From Vibrio natriegens NBRC 15636 = ATCC 14048 = DSM 759 (GTDB lineage Bacteria; Pseudomonadota; Gammaproteobacteria; Enterobacterales; Vibrionaceae), in assembly GCF_035621455.1 (NCBI RefSeq), contig NZ_CP141823.1:62001-126000 (forward strand): 64,000 bases of DNA. The letters run 5' to 3'. A program made the position numbers and the translations under genes. Positions 7,740-16,518 of the stretch are shown here, in pieces. The notes under the pieces were generated by a model that ran no database searches, was not told the DNA's origin, and worked only from the letters and a program-made list of their open reading frames with translations. Position 1 is the stretch's first letter, and each line of letters starts with the position of its first letter.

Positions 7740-8471
7740 CTACAAGTTCACTCCCTGCACAATGGCCGTAAAGCCGCTAACAAAACAGAGTGTCAGCGCA
7801 CCAACTCGGATTTTTTCTTTTGGTAAAGACTGAGTCGTTTTAATCGCTAGCCAATAGCCAAGCGCCGCTGCAGGCAGCAGAGGAATAGTGATAAGTAAAT
7901 GATTCCATGTAAAAAATCCAGCGGGTATCTGAACGATCAATGAAATGATAGAGCTGACGACGAAGAAAGCCGATAGGTTACCACGTAACTGATTAGCTTC
8001 TTGATGTTGCAGCAAGAGCGCCATTGGTGGTCCCCCTATCGCTGAACTTGTACCAAACAAGCCAGAAAAGAAACCCGCAAATGTCATACGAGTTGGCGTT
8101 GGTTCAATTCTAAACGGCAAAACACTCACAATCACGGCGAACAATACTAGAATACCAATCCACAGCGTAAGTGCTTCGGTTGATACAAAGAACAACATGA
8201 CGCCACCAGCAATAGAGCCCGGAATACGTCCTATCAACGCCATCTTCAAGCCACCAATTTCTACGCTGCTGCGGTGTTTAACTGCATTCATCAAAGAAAT
8301 AAATAAAGCGACTAAACAGATAGGCGCAGGGACATATTCTGGAGACCAAATAATAAGTAAAGGAGCAGCAACAATTGCTAAGCCAAAGCCAATAGCCGTT
8401 TGAACGTAGGATCCAAGAAAGATCAAACCTAACGCAACCAAGTTTATCGAATCGAATTCCATCGAGACCAT
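7740..8471 (-). CDS. TauE/SafE-family permease
   Basis: A 243-residue membrane protein with about eight hydrophobic helices, covering the family's usual length. GSYVQTAIGFGLAIVAAPLL (about 20-39) and GFFSGLFGTSSAIGGPPMALLL (about 132-153) are the two repeated glycine-rich motifs typical of the TauE/SafE group. Members export sulfite, sulfoacetate or other organic anions. Two starts are possible, ATG 8471 and ATG 8462; neither has a good ribosome site and I kept the longer. It is divergent from the signalling island. Substrate unknown. Confidence 0.82.
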   Translation of the reverse strand: MVSMEFDSINLVALGLIFLGSYVQTAIGFGLAIVAAPLLIIWSPEYVPAPICLVALFISLMNAVKHRSSVEIGGLKMALIGRIPGSIAGGVMLFFVSTEALTLWIGILVLFAVIVSVLPFRIEPTPTRMTFAGFFSGLFGTSSAIGGPPMALLLQHQEANQLRGNLSAFFVVSSIISLIVQIPAGFFTWNHLLITIPLLPAAALGYWLAIKTTQSLPKEKIRVGALTLCFVSGFTAIVQGVNL

Positions 8472-8851
8472 TCTTATTTTTAATGAGACATCGAAAGCGT
8501 CACCAAGTCTCTTACGTACGTGGTTCGCTTAACCTCGTGTAGCATTCATGAAAGTAAATGAAAATACAACGTATTTATCCCAATTTACATCGAGAAACCT
8601 TACTCAGCGAAAATATCTCAATAGCTACTTATGGGTAGCCTCAAAGATATATGTCCTACAAATATTCCGCTACGAAAATCATGCCCGTAGTCAATATTGT
8701 CCTAAACTGCTGTAGGATTACTCCTACATAAAAATTAAGCAATATATATCAATAACTTATAAATTAAGACCAATACTGATAACCTTGACCTATCTGGTGA
8801 ATTTGTACACGATCATAGGCGTTTTAAAACTACCGTTGACCACCAGTTACT
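8472..8851. promoter_or_regulatory. Control region with TCCTACA repeats upstream of the Hpt gene
   Basis: This 380-base divergent region holds TCCTACA at 8654-8660 and an 18-base perfect inverted repeat, TGTAGGATTACTCCTACA, at 8711-8728. The core TAGGATTACTCCTA has the symmetry of sites bound by LuxR/NarL-class response regulators (it matches the RcsAB box at 11 of 14 positions as I recall it). Two EvgA-like regulators are encoded in the same island. No ORF here looks coding. Confidence 0.55.
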
Positions 8852-9232
8852 ATGAATTCTCGCGCTATGTTAAACACACAATGGTTACTCAATTTCCCTA
8901 AAGATATGAGAATTCATATGGCGGAAACCTACATCGAAACCATGAACCACGACGTCACTCAGTTAGAACAGTTGTTATTAATGGGCGCAACAAGTACTCA
9001 GGATGCATTAGCCATCTTGCACAAGATAAAAGGCAGCACGGCGCAATTAGGTTTAAGAACCATAAACCAGTCGGCTATTTATACCGAAAAACTCGGCAAG
9101 CTTGCCTCACCTGATTACCCGGTCGCCTTATCATCGCTAATGAAAGAGGTGAAACAGAGCATCGTCGATGTCAAAAATTGGAAGGCCTACAACGCACGAA
9201 AAGCCAACTCACCTAAGGTTTACTGTTATTAA
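8852..9232 (+). CDS. Stand-alone histidine phosphotransfer (Hpt) protein
   Basis: A 126-residue helical protein. H57 in ILHKIKGSTAQLGL is the expected phosphorylatable histidine of an Hpt four-helix bundle, followed by the conserved Lys, Gly and Ser. No other domain is present. Hpt proteins shuttle phosphate between a hybrid kinase receiver domain and a final regulator in the cytoplasm. It begins an apparent two-gene unit with the REC-TPR gene 62 bases downstream. The large hybrid kinase at 16502-20182 already carries its own Hpt, so this one would branch or compete in the relay. No clear Shine-Dalgarno is seen; an internal ATG at 8867 is an alternative start. Confidence 0.8.
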   Translation: MNSRAMLNTQWLLNFPKDMRIHMAETYIETMNHDVTQLEQLLLMGATSTQDALAILHKIKGSTAQLGLRTINQSAIYTEKLGKLASPDYPVALSSLMKEVKQSIVDVKNWKAYNARKANSPKVYCY

Positions 9233-9294
9233 AATCTCAAGTAGGACCAAAATGTTCATCTCATTCACTAAGTTTGATGCCTGAGGATAGCGCC

Positions 9295-10923
9295 ATGCTC
9301 CCTAACCTTAACAAGCGTAAAGTGCTAATCGCCGACGACTCAAAACTGGTCACCAGCACCATAACGTCAATCCTCAAACAATCAGGAATGGATGACATTA
9401 GCTATGCGCACAAACCGGAAGAAATAATCCGTCTATGTGAGCAAACCCAGTTTGATTTGATCCTCTGCGACTATAATTTTCAGGCTTCTCTTAACGGATT
9501 CCAGATTTTAGAGGAATTGCAATATTCGAAACTGCTTCCTGCGCATACAACGTTTGTTTTCCTCAGTGGAGAAGATAACCCAAAGATCATCCGTTCCATC
9601 CAAGACAGCGACGCTGACGATTACTTTTTCAAACCTTTAAACTTTAAAATCTTTCGCAATCGAATTCTGTCGGCGATGGAAAGACGGGCTGCACTTTTAC
9701 CTATTTACAAGCAGCTTCAATCGCTGAATTTTAGCGGCGCAACAGAAGCCTGTGACGCATTGCTTCCCCTCTACCCTGAGTATTCTATTGTCATCAAGCA
9801 GTATCGTGCGCTGGCGTTGGTCAACAGCAAGCAATTTTTTGCAGCCCAAGAAGAGTATCAAGGACTACTGGACGATTACGGTTTCGACTGGGTTAAGATT
9901 GCACTGGCAAACACCTTAATCAAATCCAATCAGCTAGAAAAAGCCCAGCAGGTTCTCAACTCGGTTAACGATCAAGTAGAGAACCCTTATTATCACGACG
10001 AGATGTCTAAAATCGCGGTTGAAAAAGACGATTTCACAACAGCAATAAAACACCTTAAACAATCGATCGCACTTGTAGATTCAGGGGCAGAACGTGAACT
10101 GGTGATCACTAATCTCTCCTTAGCAAACGAGTCATACGATGATGCCGTGACCTATATTAGACGCTATGAAGAAAAAAACGCTCACACCTTCAGAGACGAG
10201 ATATACACGAAGCTCAATTTCACGCGGTGTTATCTATATCGTGCGCTAAATAACCCTCTGAGTAACTGTTTTGAAAGTTTGTTGTCTGGTTTAAATCCGA
10301 TAATCAGTGATATACACAGTCACCCTCAATTTAAAACGCATGCTCTTCTGCTCTCAGCACATATTTCACTCATTCGCGGGGACTTAAAATCTGCAACGTC
10401 TGGTATAAAACAAGCTCTAAAAACGAATGAGTTAACACACTTTTACGACTTGTATCACCTTTGTGTCTTACTTGAGCGTTGTTCACTTTTGGAGGAAATG
10501 GAATCTGTCCTACCGCTCGCTCATTCGGCCATTTCGGATTTACAGCACCCAAGTATTCGCCGAAGTCAGATGCATATGTTAAAGAAATTGAAGGAGCGAT
10601 TGCTGGAGGCTCAGTTAAGAGTCGATTCAATAAGAAAACAGCTGTCTGAGAAAAAATCTAACGCAACACTTGGAATGACTTCTCACTTTGACCACTATTT
10701 CAAATTGCATGATCTTTTTCCTCATTCAGAAAAAATTTGCTTAGCCATCGTAAAACTAGCGTCACTTCGTCCCTTTGCCTATCACGGTGAATACCGAATT
10801 TTTACTAAGCTTAATGAGTGTGATCAAGTGGTCACGACTGCATATAGCCGAGAAGAACTGAGCACCATGAGTTACTCAGCGATGTATCAGTCTGCAAAAG
10901 ATAACATTAGATTAAACAGTTAG
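9295..10923 (+). CDS. REC-TPR response regulator, VieB-like
   Basis: The ATG at 9295 is preferred over earlier in-frame starts because GAGGAT lies eight bases upstream. The 542-residue product starts with a receiver domain (about 8-125) containing D14/D15, phosphoacceptor D59 and K113. The remainder is helical, with TPR-like repeats from about 130 to 440, and no DNA-binding or enzymatic domain. This architecture is that of Vibrio cholerae VieB, an auxiliary protein reported to damp phosphotransfer from VieS to VieA. The VieS-like kinase and VieA-like phosphodiesterase are encoded nearby at 15364-20182. Homology to VieB is inferred from architecture and context, not alignment. Confidence 0.75.
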   Translation: MLPNLNKRKVLIADDSKLVTSTITSILKQSGMDDISYAHKPEEIIRLCEQTQFDLILCDYNFQASLNGFQILEELQYSKLLPAHTTFVFLSGEDNPKIIRSIQDSDADDYFFKPLNFKIFRNRILSAMERRAALLPIYKQLQSLNFSGATEACDALLPLYPEYSIVIKQYRALALVNSKQFFAAQEEYQGLLDDYGFDWVKIALANTLIKSNQLEKAQQVLNSVNDQVENPYYHDEMSKIAVEKDDFTTAIKHLKQSIALVDSGAERELVITNLSLANESYDDAVTYIRRYEEKNAHTFRDEIYTKLNFTRCYLYRALNNPLSNCFESLLSGLNPIISDIHSHPQFKTHALLLSAHISLIRGDLKSATSGIKQALKTNELTHFYDLYHLCVLLERCSLLEEMESVLPLAHSAISDLQHPSIRRSQMHMLKKLKERLLEAQLRVDSIRKQLSEKKSNATLGMTSHFDHYFKLHDLFPHSEKICLAIVKLASLRPFAYHGEYRIFTKLNECDQVVTTAYSREELSTMSYSAMYQSAKDNIRLNS

Positions 10924-10938
10924 GCTGGAATGGGCAAA

Positions 10939-10968
10939 AGCACGTTAGGAATTAGCCGCTAACGTGCT
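10939..10968. terminator. Bidirectional hairpin terminator
   Basis: AGCACGTTAG (10939-10948) pairs perfectly with CTAACGTGCT (10959-10968) around a ten-base loop. On the minus strand CTTTTG follows; the plus-strand T-tract is weak. It separates the converging VieB-like gene and the small membrane protein gene. Confidence 0.7.
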
Positions 10969-10977
10969 TATAAACAC

Positions 10978-11358
10978 TTAAGATTCTTGCTGTTCTGATT
11001 TTAACTCGTGTACCTGAGTAACGACTTTATCAAACTCAGAGCGATCGTTACTCAAGCACAGTCCCGACTCAACGACGCCGATCTCATCATTATTGTAAAC
11101 GGAAACACGAAGCTCATATTTCTTAGTCAGGAGATAGCTTGAGCCAAACACAATCGTAAATACAACTACCGACAGTATTGGATGTGCTAAAGCAGCGACA
11201 AAACTAAATACAAACCCTATTAGCGCAGCGCGTTTTACCTTGCTCTTACTGTCGTGCTCTTTAACGTAAATACTTTTTACGTTGGAAATGGCTAATGGTT
11301 TTGAGCTGTTTTTACTAACAATAGCCCCACGTTCAATCCAAACTCGCTGTTTCGTCAT
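10978..11358 (-). CDS. Small two-helix membrane protein (DUF6232-like)
   Basis: A 126-residue protein. The N-terminal part (WIERGAIVSKNSSKPLAISNVKSIYVKEH) reads like a short PH-like beta domain, followed by a hydrophobic hairpin at about 44-78 and a polar C-terminal segment that ends in a helix (FDKVVTQVHELKSEQQ). The layout resembles the DUF6232 group, but I am unsure of that assignment. No enzymatic motif is visible. It lies inside the signalling island in the opposite direction to its neighbours, so any functional link to VieSAB-like signalling is speculative. Confidence 0.65.
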   Translation of the reverse strand: MTKQRVWIERGAIVSKNSSKPLAISNVKSIYVKEHDSKSKVKRAALIGFVFSFVAALAHPILSVVVFTIVFGSSYLLTKKYELRVSVYNNDEIGVVESGLCLSNDRSEFDKVVTQVHELKSEQQES

Positions 11359-11711
11359 TCTTACTCCCGCAGCACAATGTATGCTCTACAACTCAAAGAC
11401 AATTACTCTGACATTTATTATGCAATCTCACCCATAATTCATCTTCATTAAATGTGAGAGTTAACTCGCAGCTTCAAGCAGTCAAATTTGTAATCTAATT
11501 ACATAAATTATTTTAAAATAGCGTCTTATCGTAAAGCCTCAAATAAGAAAAACCCACCTAACTTCTGATAAATAAAATAATTTTTGTGAATTTCGTTTTT
11601 CGAAAATGTCATTTTCCTTCAAATAATCAGGAATTTTCCTACAATCATAATCAATCCGATAAGGTTGTATACGGGCAAACAATTAACTTTAATAATTAAA
11701 TGAGGTCCACT
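11359..11711. promoter_or_regulatory. AT-rich control region with TTCCTACA before the EvgA-like gene
   Basis: A 353-base AT-rich gap between divergent genes. TTCCTACA occurs at 11636-11643, 69 bases before the GTG start of the EvgA-like regulator. This is the same 8-mer seen before the hybrid kinase operon (20306) and twice before the small gene at 59094. No coding ORF is apparent. Confidence 0.5.
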
Positions 11712-12320
11712 GTGAAAAACGTTCTTATTATTGATGCACAACCGCTTTACAGTGACGCACTTGCGACACTTGTAAACAATGTAATGAATACTGCAGACGT
11801 AAAACAGTCTACAAGCAGCGCAGAAGTGATGGACTTAGTTCGAAATCAACGGATTGATTTAATTATCTTAGACGTGGTCGTTGGCGATAGAGACGGTATG
11901 CGTTTAGCAAAAAATATTTTAGCGACCGGGTACCAGGGTAAGATTCTGTTTATCTCTTCCAAAGACTATTCAAGCTTGTCTAAAGCGGCTTACGAGCTTG
12001 GCGCAAACGGCTTTTTGAACAAGAACGAGAGTAAACAAACTATTATGGACGCTATTGTCAGTGTTTCTCGTGGTTACTCGATGTTTAAACTGAAACACAC
12101 ACAGTCTTCAAACAGTGTTGCCTTGTCGAAAAGAGAAGCCATGGTGTTCCACTACTTAGCTCAGGGTTACTCAAACAAGCGAATTTCTGAGCAGTTATCA
12201 CTGAGTGCAAAAACCATCAGTACTTATAAAACAAGAATTTTGAAAAAGTACCATGCGACTTCTCTAATAGAGTTACTGCATACGCTTCCGCAATCAGAAA
12301 ACGCTCGGGTTTTCGGTTAA
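11712..12320 (+). CDS. EvgA-like LuxR-class response regulator with altered acidic pocket
   Basis: GTG at 11712 is chosen: TGAGG sits six bases upstream and the protein then starts MKNVLIID, as EvgA does. An in-frame ATG at 11700 would overlap that ribosome site. The 202-residue protein has a receiver domain (1-120) with phosphoacceptor D54, Ser82/Ser83 and K104, and a LuxR-type helix-turn-helix at about 138-195 (SKREAMVFHYLAQGYSNKRI, then KTISTYKTRIL). The acidic pair normally written DD at positions 8-9 is D-A here, so magnesium binding and phosphorylation may be weakened. It converges with and overlaps a LysR gene by three bases. It is probably a DNA-binding output of the neighbouring EvgS/VieS-type kinase or a phosphorylation-independent variant. 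Confidence 0.85.
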   Translation: MKNVLIIDAQPLYSDALATLVNNVMNTADVKQSTSSAEVMDLVRNQRIDLIILDVVVGDRDGMRLAKNILATGYQGKILFISSKDYSSLSKAAYELGANGFLNKNESKQTIMDAIVSVSRGYSMFKLKHTQSSNSVALSKREAMVFHYLAQGYSNKRISEQLSLSAKTISTYKTRILKKYHATSLIELLHTLPQSENARVFG

Positions 12321-13204
12321 ATCGCCATATGTTTTGCAATGGCACCAGTTAAAATCTGGTGCATTGCATCGTAGCGATGGCTTTGCTTCATCTGTAACAC
12401 GACTTTCGGCCAACCATCCACGTAGTAAGATTCAGGAACACGTATAAAACGATAACCATCTATTGGTGATTGAAACTCGTGTAACACGGTTGCTGCGCCC
12501 ATCTCTTTGACGAGCTTCAGGACCGCACTGACGTTATCCAATGTCGCAACCCTGTCGATGGTGAGACCTTTCTCTTCCATCACTCTTTTCGCTATTTGTT
12601 CGCGCTCTTTCCAGCCGACTAGCCCAAGCATGACAAAAGGTAATTCGGCGGCCTCCTCTAAAGTGGTAATACCCGATTCCTCTGACACAACAACAACCGC
12701 TGGTGCATAACCGACAAAGTGCTGGTAAATGGATTTTGGCAGTTCATCATTAAAATAATGCAGTTGAACATCCACTTTACCAAGCAATATGTCCTCAACT
12801 GTATGATCATTATTAGTTGTGATCGTGATATGAGCTTTCGGAAACACCGCCATCAATTCCATCGCGAGCAAGTGACCAAACGAGTATTGTGCCACTTGAG
12901 GCAAAGAGGTGGTGATATCTTTCTCGTAGTTTTCTGGATCAAACTCAGAGCGAAGCAAGCATGTTTCTAATTGATCAAGCGCGTCAGCAATCTGAGGCAA
13001 TTGGCGTATCAGATAATCTGTGGGTTCAAAGCGATGGGGATGGCGAATAAATAATTCATCATTCAGCTGTTCACGTAAGCGGGCGAGATATTTGCTGATT
13101 GATGCTTCACTCTTCCCGAGAGCTTTAGCAACGGGTTTGAGCTGACGATGCTTTTCTAGCAAAACCAGTATTTTTAATAGATTGAGATCGAGGTCTTTAT
13201 TCAA
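12317..13204 (-). CDS. LysR-family transcriptional regulator
   Basis: A 295-residue regulator. The winged helix-turn-helix covers about 5-64 (LNLLKILVLLEKHRQLKPVAKALGKSEASISKYLARLRE), and a substrate-binding-like effector domain follows from about 90. The start is TTG at 13204 with only a weak ribosome site; no better in-frame start preserves the DNA-binding domain. Its stop overlaps the end of the converging EvgA-like gene. It lies downstream of the cyclase operon but is separated from it by a terminator, so it has its own promoter in the 13205-13249 region. Effector and targets unknown. Confidence 0.82.
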   Translation of the reverse strand: MNKDLDLNLLKILVLLEKHRQLKPVAKALGKSEASISKYLARLREQLNDELFIRHPHRFEPTDYLIRQLPQIADALDQLETCLLRSEFDPENYEKDITTSLPQVAQYSFGHLLAMELMAVFPKAHITITTNNDHTVEDILLGKVDVQLHYFNDELPKSIYQHFVGYAPAVVVVSEESGITTLEEAAELPFVMLGLVGWKEREQIAKRVMEEKGLTIDRVATLDNVSAVLKLVKEMGAATVLHEFQSPIDGYRFIRVPESYYVDGWPKVVLQMKQSHRYDAMHQILTGAIAKHMAI

Positions 13205-13249
13205 AACGAGGCACCACTTACGTCGGATGTTCTTTATCAGAAAAAGTAA

Positions 13250-13277
13250 GGCAGCCGACTTTTAACAAGCGGCTGCC
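13250..13277 (-). terminator. Terminator of the kinase/PDE/regulator/cyclase operon
   Basis: GGCAGCCG (13250-13257) pairs exactly with CGGCTGCC (13270-13277) over a 12-base loop. Read on the minus strand it is followed by TTACTTTTTCT. It ends the operon whose last gene stops at 13385. Confidence 0.82.
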
Positions 13278-13384
13278 CTAATATAAAAGACTAAAGTTCT
13301 CGTTTGGTCAAATTTATCAAATGGTTATGTCATTGCACTGTTTGTCGTTTCATATACGCACAACATTAAACCAGCCCTGCGGTG

Positions 13385-14752
13385 CTAATCTCGTCGCTTT
13401 TTCATCTCATACAGCTCTTCGTCCGCACGAATAATCACATCTTCAAGGACTTCGTGCTCTTCGCTTGTGGCCAAGCCGGTACAAACACTAATTTCAATAT
13501 CGAGCGCTTTTAGTCGATTGTCCTTTACGACACCCTGTAATTTTTTAGCAAGTACAGACGCCTGACTTTCGCTGCAACTAGGCAAGATAGCCAAAAACTC
13601 ATCTCCCCCGGTTCTTACAAGATAATCACTGTTTCTGAATACTTTTTTCATCGACTCAGCAATGATAGCGATAGCGTCGTCACCAACATGATGCCCAAAA
13701 CAATCGTTAATTTTCTTAATTCGGTTGCCGTCTATCGCCATCACCGAGTAAGAGGCTTCAGCTAATCGGTTTTTAAAGGTGTTATCTTTAAATAACCTCC
13801 GATTATATAAGCCTGTAAGTTCATCTTTTGTCACATCAGTCAATGCGTTAGCAAGCTGCATTTTGTTCTGATTTGACTCATGAGCCTTGGAGAAGTAAGC
13901 GAACGCAACAATAAAAAAGATCACATACAGATAGCTATAATCCACCAGCAGTTTACTGAAAGGATATTGGTAAACGACCAAGTTATTGTTGTCTGCCATA
14001 TACGACTGGGTATAGGAAAAATGCGTCCATGGATAACCCGGAAAGTAGATGATCAACTGTTTATTACCATTATTGATGATCGACTTTACCGCTTTTCCTT
14101 CTTGGTAAAGCGCAGTTAAATGCATCTGAGTCGAGAATTCACCCACCAGTTCACCATGATGATACACAGGGCTCATGACGCTCAATGCGTATTCACCTGT
14201 AGAGCTGCTCTTAAACGGCTTTGAGAACAACACACGATCTGTTAATTGACCTTTCCATGCTTCCTTTGCACAAGAAATATTCTCTTTACATACTTCTAAA
14301 TCGAACGCACTTTTGTTGTTTTCCAGCCCTTCAACCGGACGCTCAACGATCAGTTTATTTCCGGTGTAAGAACGAAAGTACAGTACCGATGCAGTGTCTT
14401 TATAAACATTCGATAAATACTGTTCCGCCTCATGGAAAACTTTACGTGCGACTGCTTCAACGTAATTGAGCTTTTTACTGGAATCTAAAGAATATATCGC
14501 ATCGCGAAAACTTAAGCTCGTTTGCGATTCTATACTTTCAGCGCTGCTATTCTGGTGCTGATCAAGCTGAGATTCTGTCAGCAAGCCTAACAGAATCACT
14601 TGCTGCTTTACCTTAGATAAACCCTCGACATAAGAGCGAAACTGCTTGTTCTCGTATGAGAACACTACCGCGCCAATAGTGACGACCGACGTAACAAACA
14701 GTAAAGTAGCGATGAAGAATGACAACGAGACATTTCTTAGATTCACGTTCAT
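13385..14752 (-). CDS. Membrane-bound GGDEF diguanylate cyclase
   Basis: A 455-residue inner-membrane enzyme that should make cyclic di-GMP from two GTP. It has TM helices at about 8-31 and 268-287 around a periplasmic sensor of about 235 residues with a Cys pair (C155, C161). The cytoplasmic GGDEF domain is canonical: GGDEF at 382-386 and an intact RxxD inhibitory site (R373-N-S-D376) five residues earlier, so product inhibition is expected. The start overlaps the stop of the REC-HTH gene by four bases. It is the last gene of the hybrid-kinase operon, placing cyclase and phosphodiesterase under one promoter. The periplasmic signal is unknown. Confidence 0.9.
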   Translation of the reverse strand: MNVNLRNVSLSFFIATLLFVTSVVTIGAVVFSYENKQFRSYVEGLSKVKQQVILLGLLTESQLDQHQNSSAESIESQTSLSFRDAIYSLDSSKKLNYVEAVARKVFHEAEQYLSNVYKDTASVLYFRSYTGNKLIVERPVEGLENNKSAFDLEVCKENISCAKEAWKGQLTDRVLFSKPFKSSSTGEYALSVMSPVYHHGELVGEFSTQMHLTALYQEGKAVKSIINNGNKQLIIYFPGYPWTHFSYTQSYMADNNNLVVYQYPFSKLLVDYSYLYVIFFIVAFAYFSKAHESNQNKMQLANALTDVTKDELTGLYNRRLFKDNTFKNRLAEASYSVMAIDGNRIKKINDCFGHHVGDDAIAIIAESMKKVFRNSDYLVRTGGDEFLAILPSCSESQASVLAKKLQGVVKDNRLKALDIEISVCTGLATSEEHEVLEDVIIRADEELYEMKKRRD

Positions 14753-15360
14753 ATCACGTCCTTTAAATCTCCCGCAACCCTTGTCAACTCAACAATATTG
14801 TCGACATTAAATTTGTCTAACACGCGGCGCTTATACGTGCTGACGGTTTTATCGCTGATAGATAATACCTCTGCGATATCGCGGTTCGATTTACCTTGTA
14901 ACAGGTACTTCATTACCGAGCTCTCTCTGCTTGAAAGCTGTGGTGCCGCTCTTACCTCGCTGGCCACCTGTTTAAACTTAAAGAATGAGTACCCTTTCGA
15001 TACCGCTTCGATGGCATCTTTCAGTATTTCGTGATTTTCTGATTTACATACATAGCCATCTGCGCCCGAGCGAAATGCCATCTGGCTGTACATTTGGCTT
15101 GTTTCAGCAGAGAAGAAAATCACTTTCCCAGCATAACCGTGTGATTTGATACGTTTATAGAAGTCGAAGCCGTCACAATCGGATAAATTCACATCTAGTA
15201 TTAGTAATTCGATGTCGCACTCTTTAATCGCTGTCAGTGCTGCTCTCGAAGAAGTGGCTGTAATCACTTCATTGGCGACGCCTAACTCTTCAAGCAGGTA
15301 TTTAATCGCAACACAAACAAGTGGATGATCGTCAAAGATTAAGCAGTTTAGTCTATTCAT
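14749..15360 (-). CDS. EvgA-like LuxR-class response regulator
   Basis: A 203-residue regulator. Receiver domain 1-122: D10/D11, phosphoacceptor D56 in LLILDVNLSD, and K106. LuxR-type helix-turn-helix about 140-195 (LSSRESSVMKYLLQGKSNRDIAEVL, KTVSTYKRRVL). Unlike its paralogue at 11712, all receiver catalytic positions are intact. It starts three bases after the stop of the REC-EAL gene and overlaps the cyclase start. In Vibrio cholerae, VieA joins REC, EAL and HTH in one protein; here the EAL and HTH functions are split between this gene and its neighbour. It probably binds the TCCTACA-type sites in the island; that is inference. Confidence 0.88.
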   Translation of the reverse strand: MNRLNCLIFDDHPLVCVAIKYLLEELGVANEVITATSSRAALTAIKECDIELLILDVNLSDCDGFDFYKRIKSHGYAGKVIFFSAETSQMYSQMAFRSGADGYVCKSENHEILKDAIEAVSKGYSFFKFKQVASEVRAAPQLSSRESSVMKYLLQGKSNRDIAEVLSISDKTVSTYKRRVLDKFNVDNIVELTRVAGDLKDVI

Positions 15361-15363
15361 TTT

Positions 15364-16518
15364 TTAGCTCAGTATGGTTATGGCTTCTAAGGGCATAGGT
15401 TTATTGATGTAAAAACCTTGGCAAAGGTCGATTCCGTATTCACGCATCACTTTCATCGTCGCCTCGTTTTCAACACCTTCTGCGACAACGTGAATATTTA
15501 AGCTTTTTGCTAACGAGCGAATGGCAACGACAATATTTCGTTTTTTGGGATCGCTTTCGACACCGTGTACAAAAGAACGATCGATTTTGAGTTCGTTAAA
15601 AGGCAGTTGCGCTAACTTTTCAAACGTAGACGAGCCAGTGCCAAAGTCATCAATAGACACCGTGACACCGTTCATTCGTAGCTTGAGTAGGTTTTTATAA
15701 ATTGAGGTACTGGCCTGGAACGTATCACGTTCAGTAATTTCTATCGTGATTTGTTCCGGCTCTATATCATTGTCATGGCACAGGGAAAGAAAACGGCTCG
15801 CAAACTGCGGATCTTCTAAGTTGGCGTGATCAACATTGATGGATACTTTTTGTGTAAAGCCACGATGTTTGATGTCGTAAATGACATTGTTAAATACCGC
15901 ATCAAAAAGCGCTTTCGACAGACCACAGCGTTCAACAATTGGCAAAAAATGGTAAGGTGATAACACGCCATAAATGGGATGATACCAGCGCGCAAGAGCC
16001 TCATAACCAAGCACCTCGCCACTTTTCGTACTAACCAATGGCTGATAGTAGTTTTTTACTCGCCCCTCACCCAACGCCCAGATAAACTCATGATCATCGA
16101 CTTCGATCGGTTGAATAAATGTCGCTTTCTTTTGTGTGTCTTGCTGCATTTTGTCAACAATGTCAGCGACTTCAAGTTGATCGTAAGGCTTTTGTAACTT
16201 ACCAACCACCTCAAAGCTAAAGTCATTGCACATGGCTTTAACCGCTGAAATGATCGTCAAGTCCATCGCACTCACTATGACGACCTTGCCTTGATAGTTT
16301 ATATCATCAAGCAACTCCATCATGTCGACCCCATCTCTTCCGGGCATCATGATATCGCAGAAGATGACATCAAATTGCGTGGTTTCCGCACACATAATTG
16401 CTTTATCTACGCAGTTAAATGGGGCAACAAAAGCACCATGCTTGCGTAAGGCATGGGTTAGCAAAGTGGTTTGAAGGGGATGATCGTCGATCACCATGGC
16501 ACTAAATGTTCTGTTCAT
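15364..16518 (-). CDS. REC-EAL cyclic di-GMP phosphodiesterase, VieA-like without HTH
   Basis: ATG 16518 is chosen because GGACAG precedes it; an upstream in-frame start lacks a site and adds a basic tail inside the kinase gene. The 384-residue product has a receiver domain (1-125; D11/D12, D55, K110) and an EAL domain (about 145-384) with EALAR at 173-177, DDFGTG at 290-295, KIDR at 311-314 and E347, the residues expected in an active enzyme that linearises c-di-GMP. It ends right after the EAL domain, so the helix-turn-helix found at the end of V. cholerae VieA is missing. The start overlaps the kinase stop by 17 bases, indicating tight coupling. Confidence 0.9.
   Translation of the reverse strand: MNRTFSAMVIDDHPLQTTLLTHALRKHGAFVAPFNCVDKAIMCAETTQFDVIFCDIMMPGRDGVDMMELLDDINYQGKVVIVSAMDLTIISAVKAMCNDFSFEVVGKLQKPYDQLEVADIVDKMQQDTQKKATFIQPIEVDDHEFIWALGEGRVKNYYQPLVSTKSGEVLGYEALARWYHPIYGVLSPYHFLPIVERCGLSKALFDAVFNNVIYDIKHRGFTQKVSINVDHANLEDPQFASRFLSLCHDNDIEPEQITIEITERDTFQASTSIYKNLLKLRMNGVTVSIDDFGTGSSTFEKLAQLPFNELKIDRSFVHGVESDPKKRNIVVAIRSLAKSLNIHVVAEGVENEATMKVMREYGIDLCQGFYINKPMPLEAITILS

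Noticed and set aside
12719..12970. Plus-strand frame inside the LysR gene at 12317-13204
   Set aside because: Antisense shadow; LysR helix-turn-helix and effector domain are complete.
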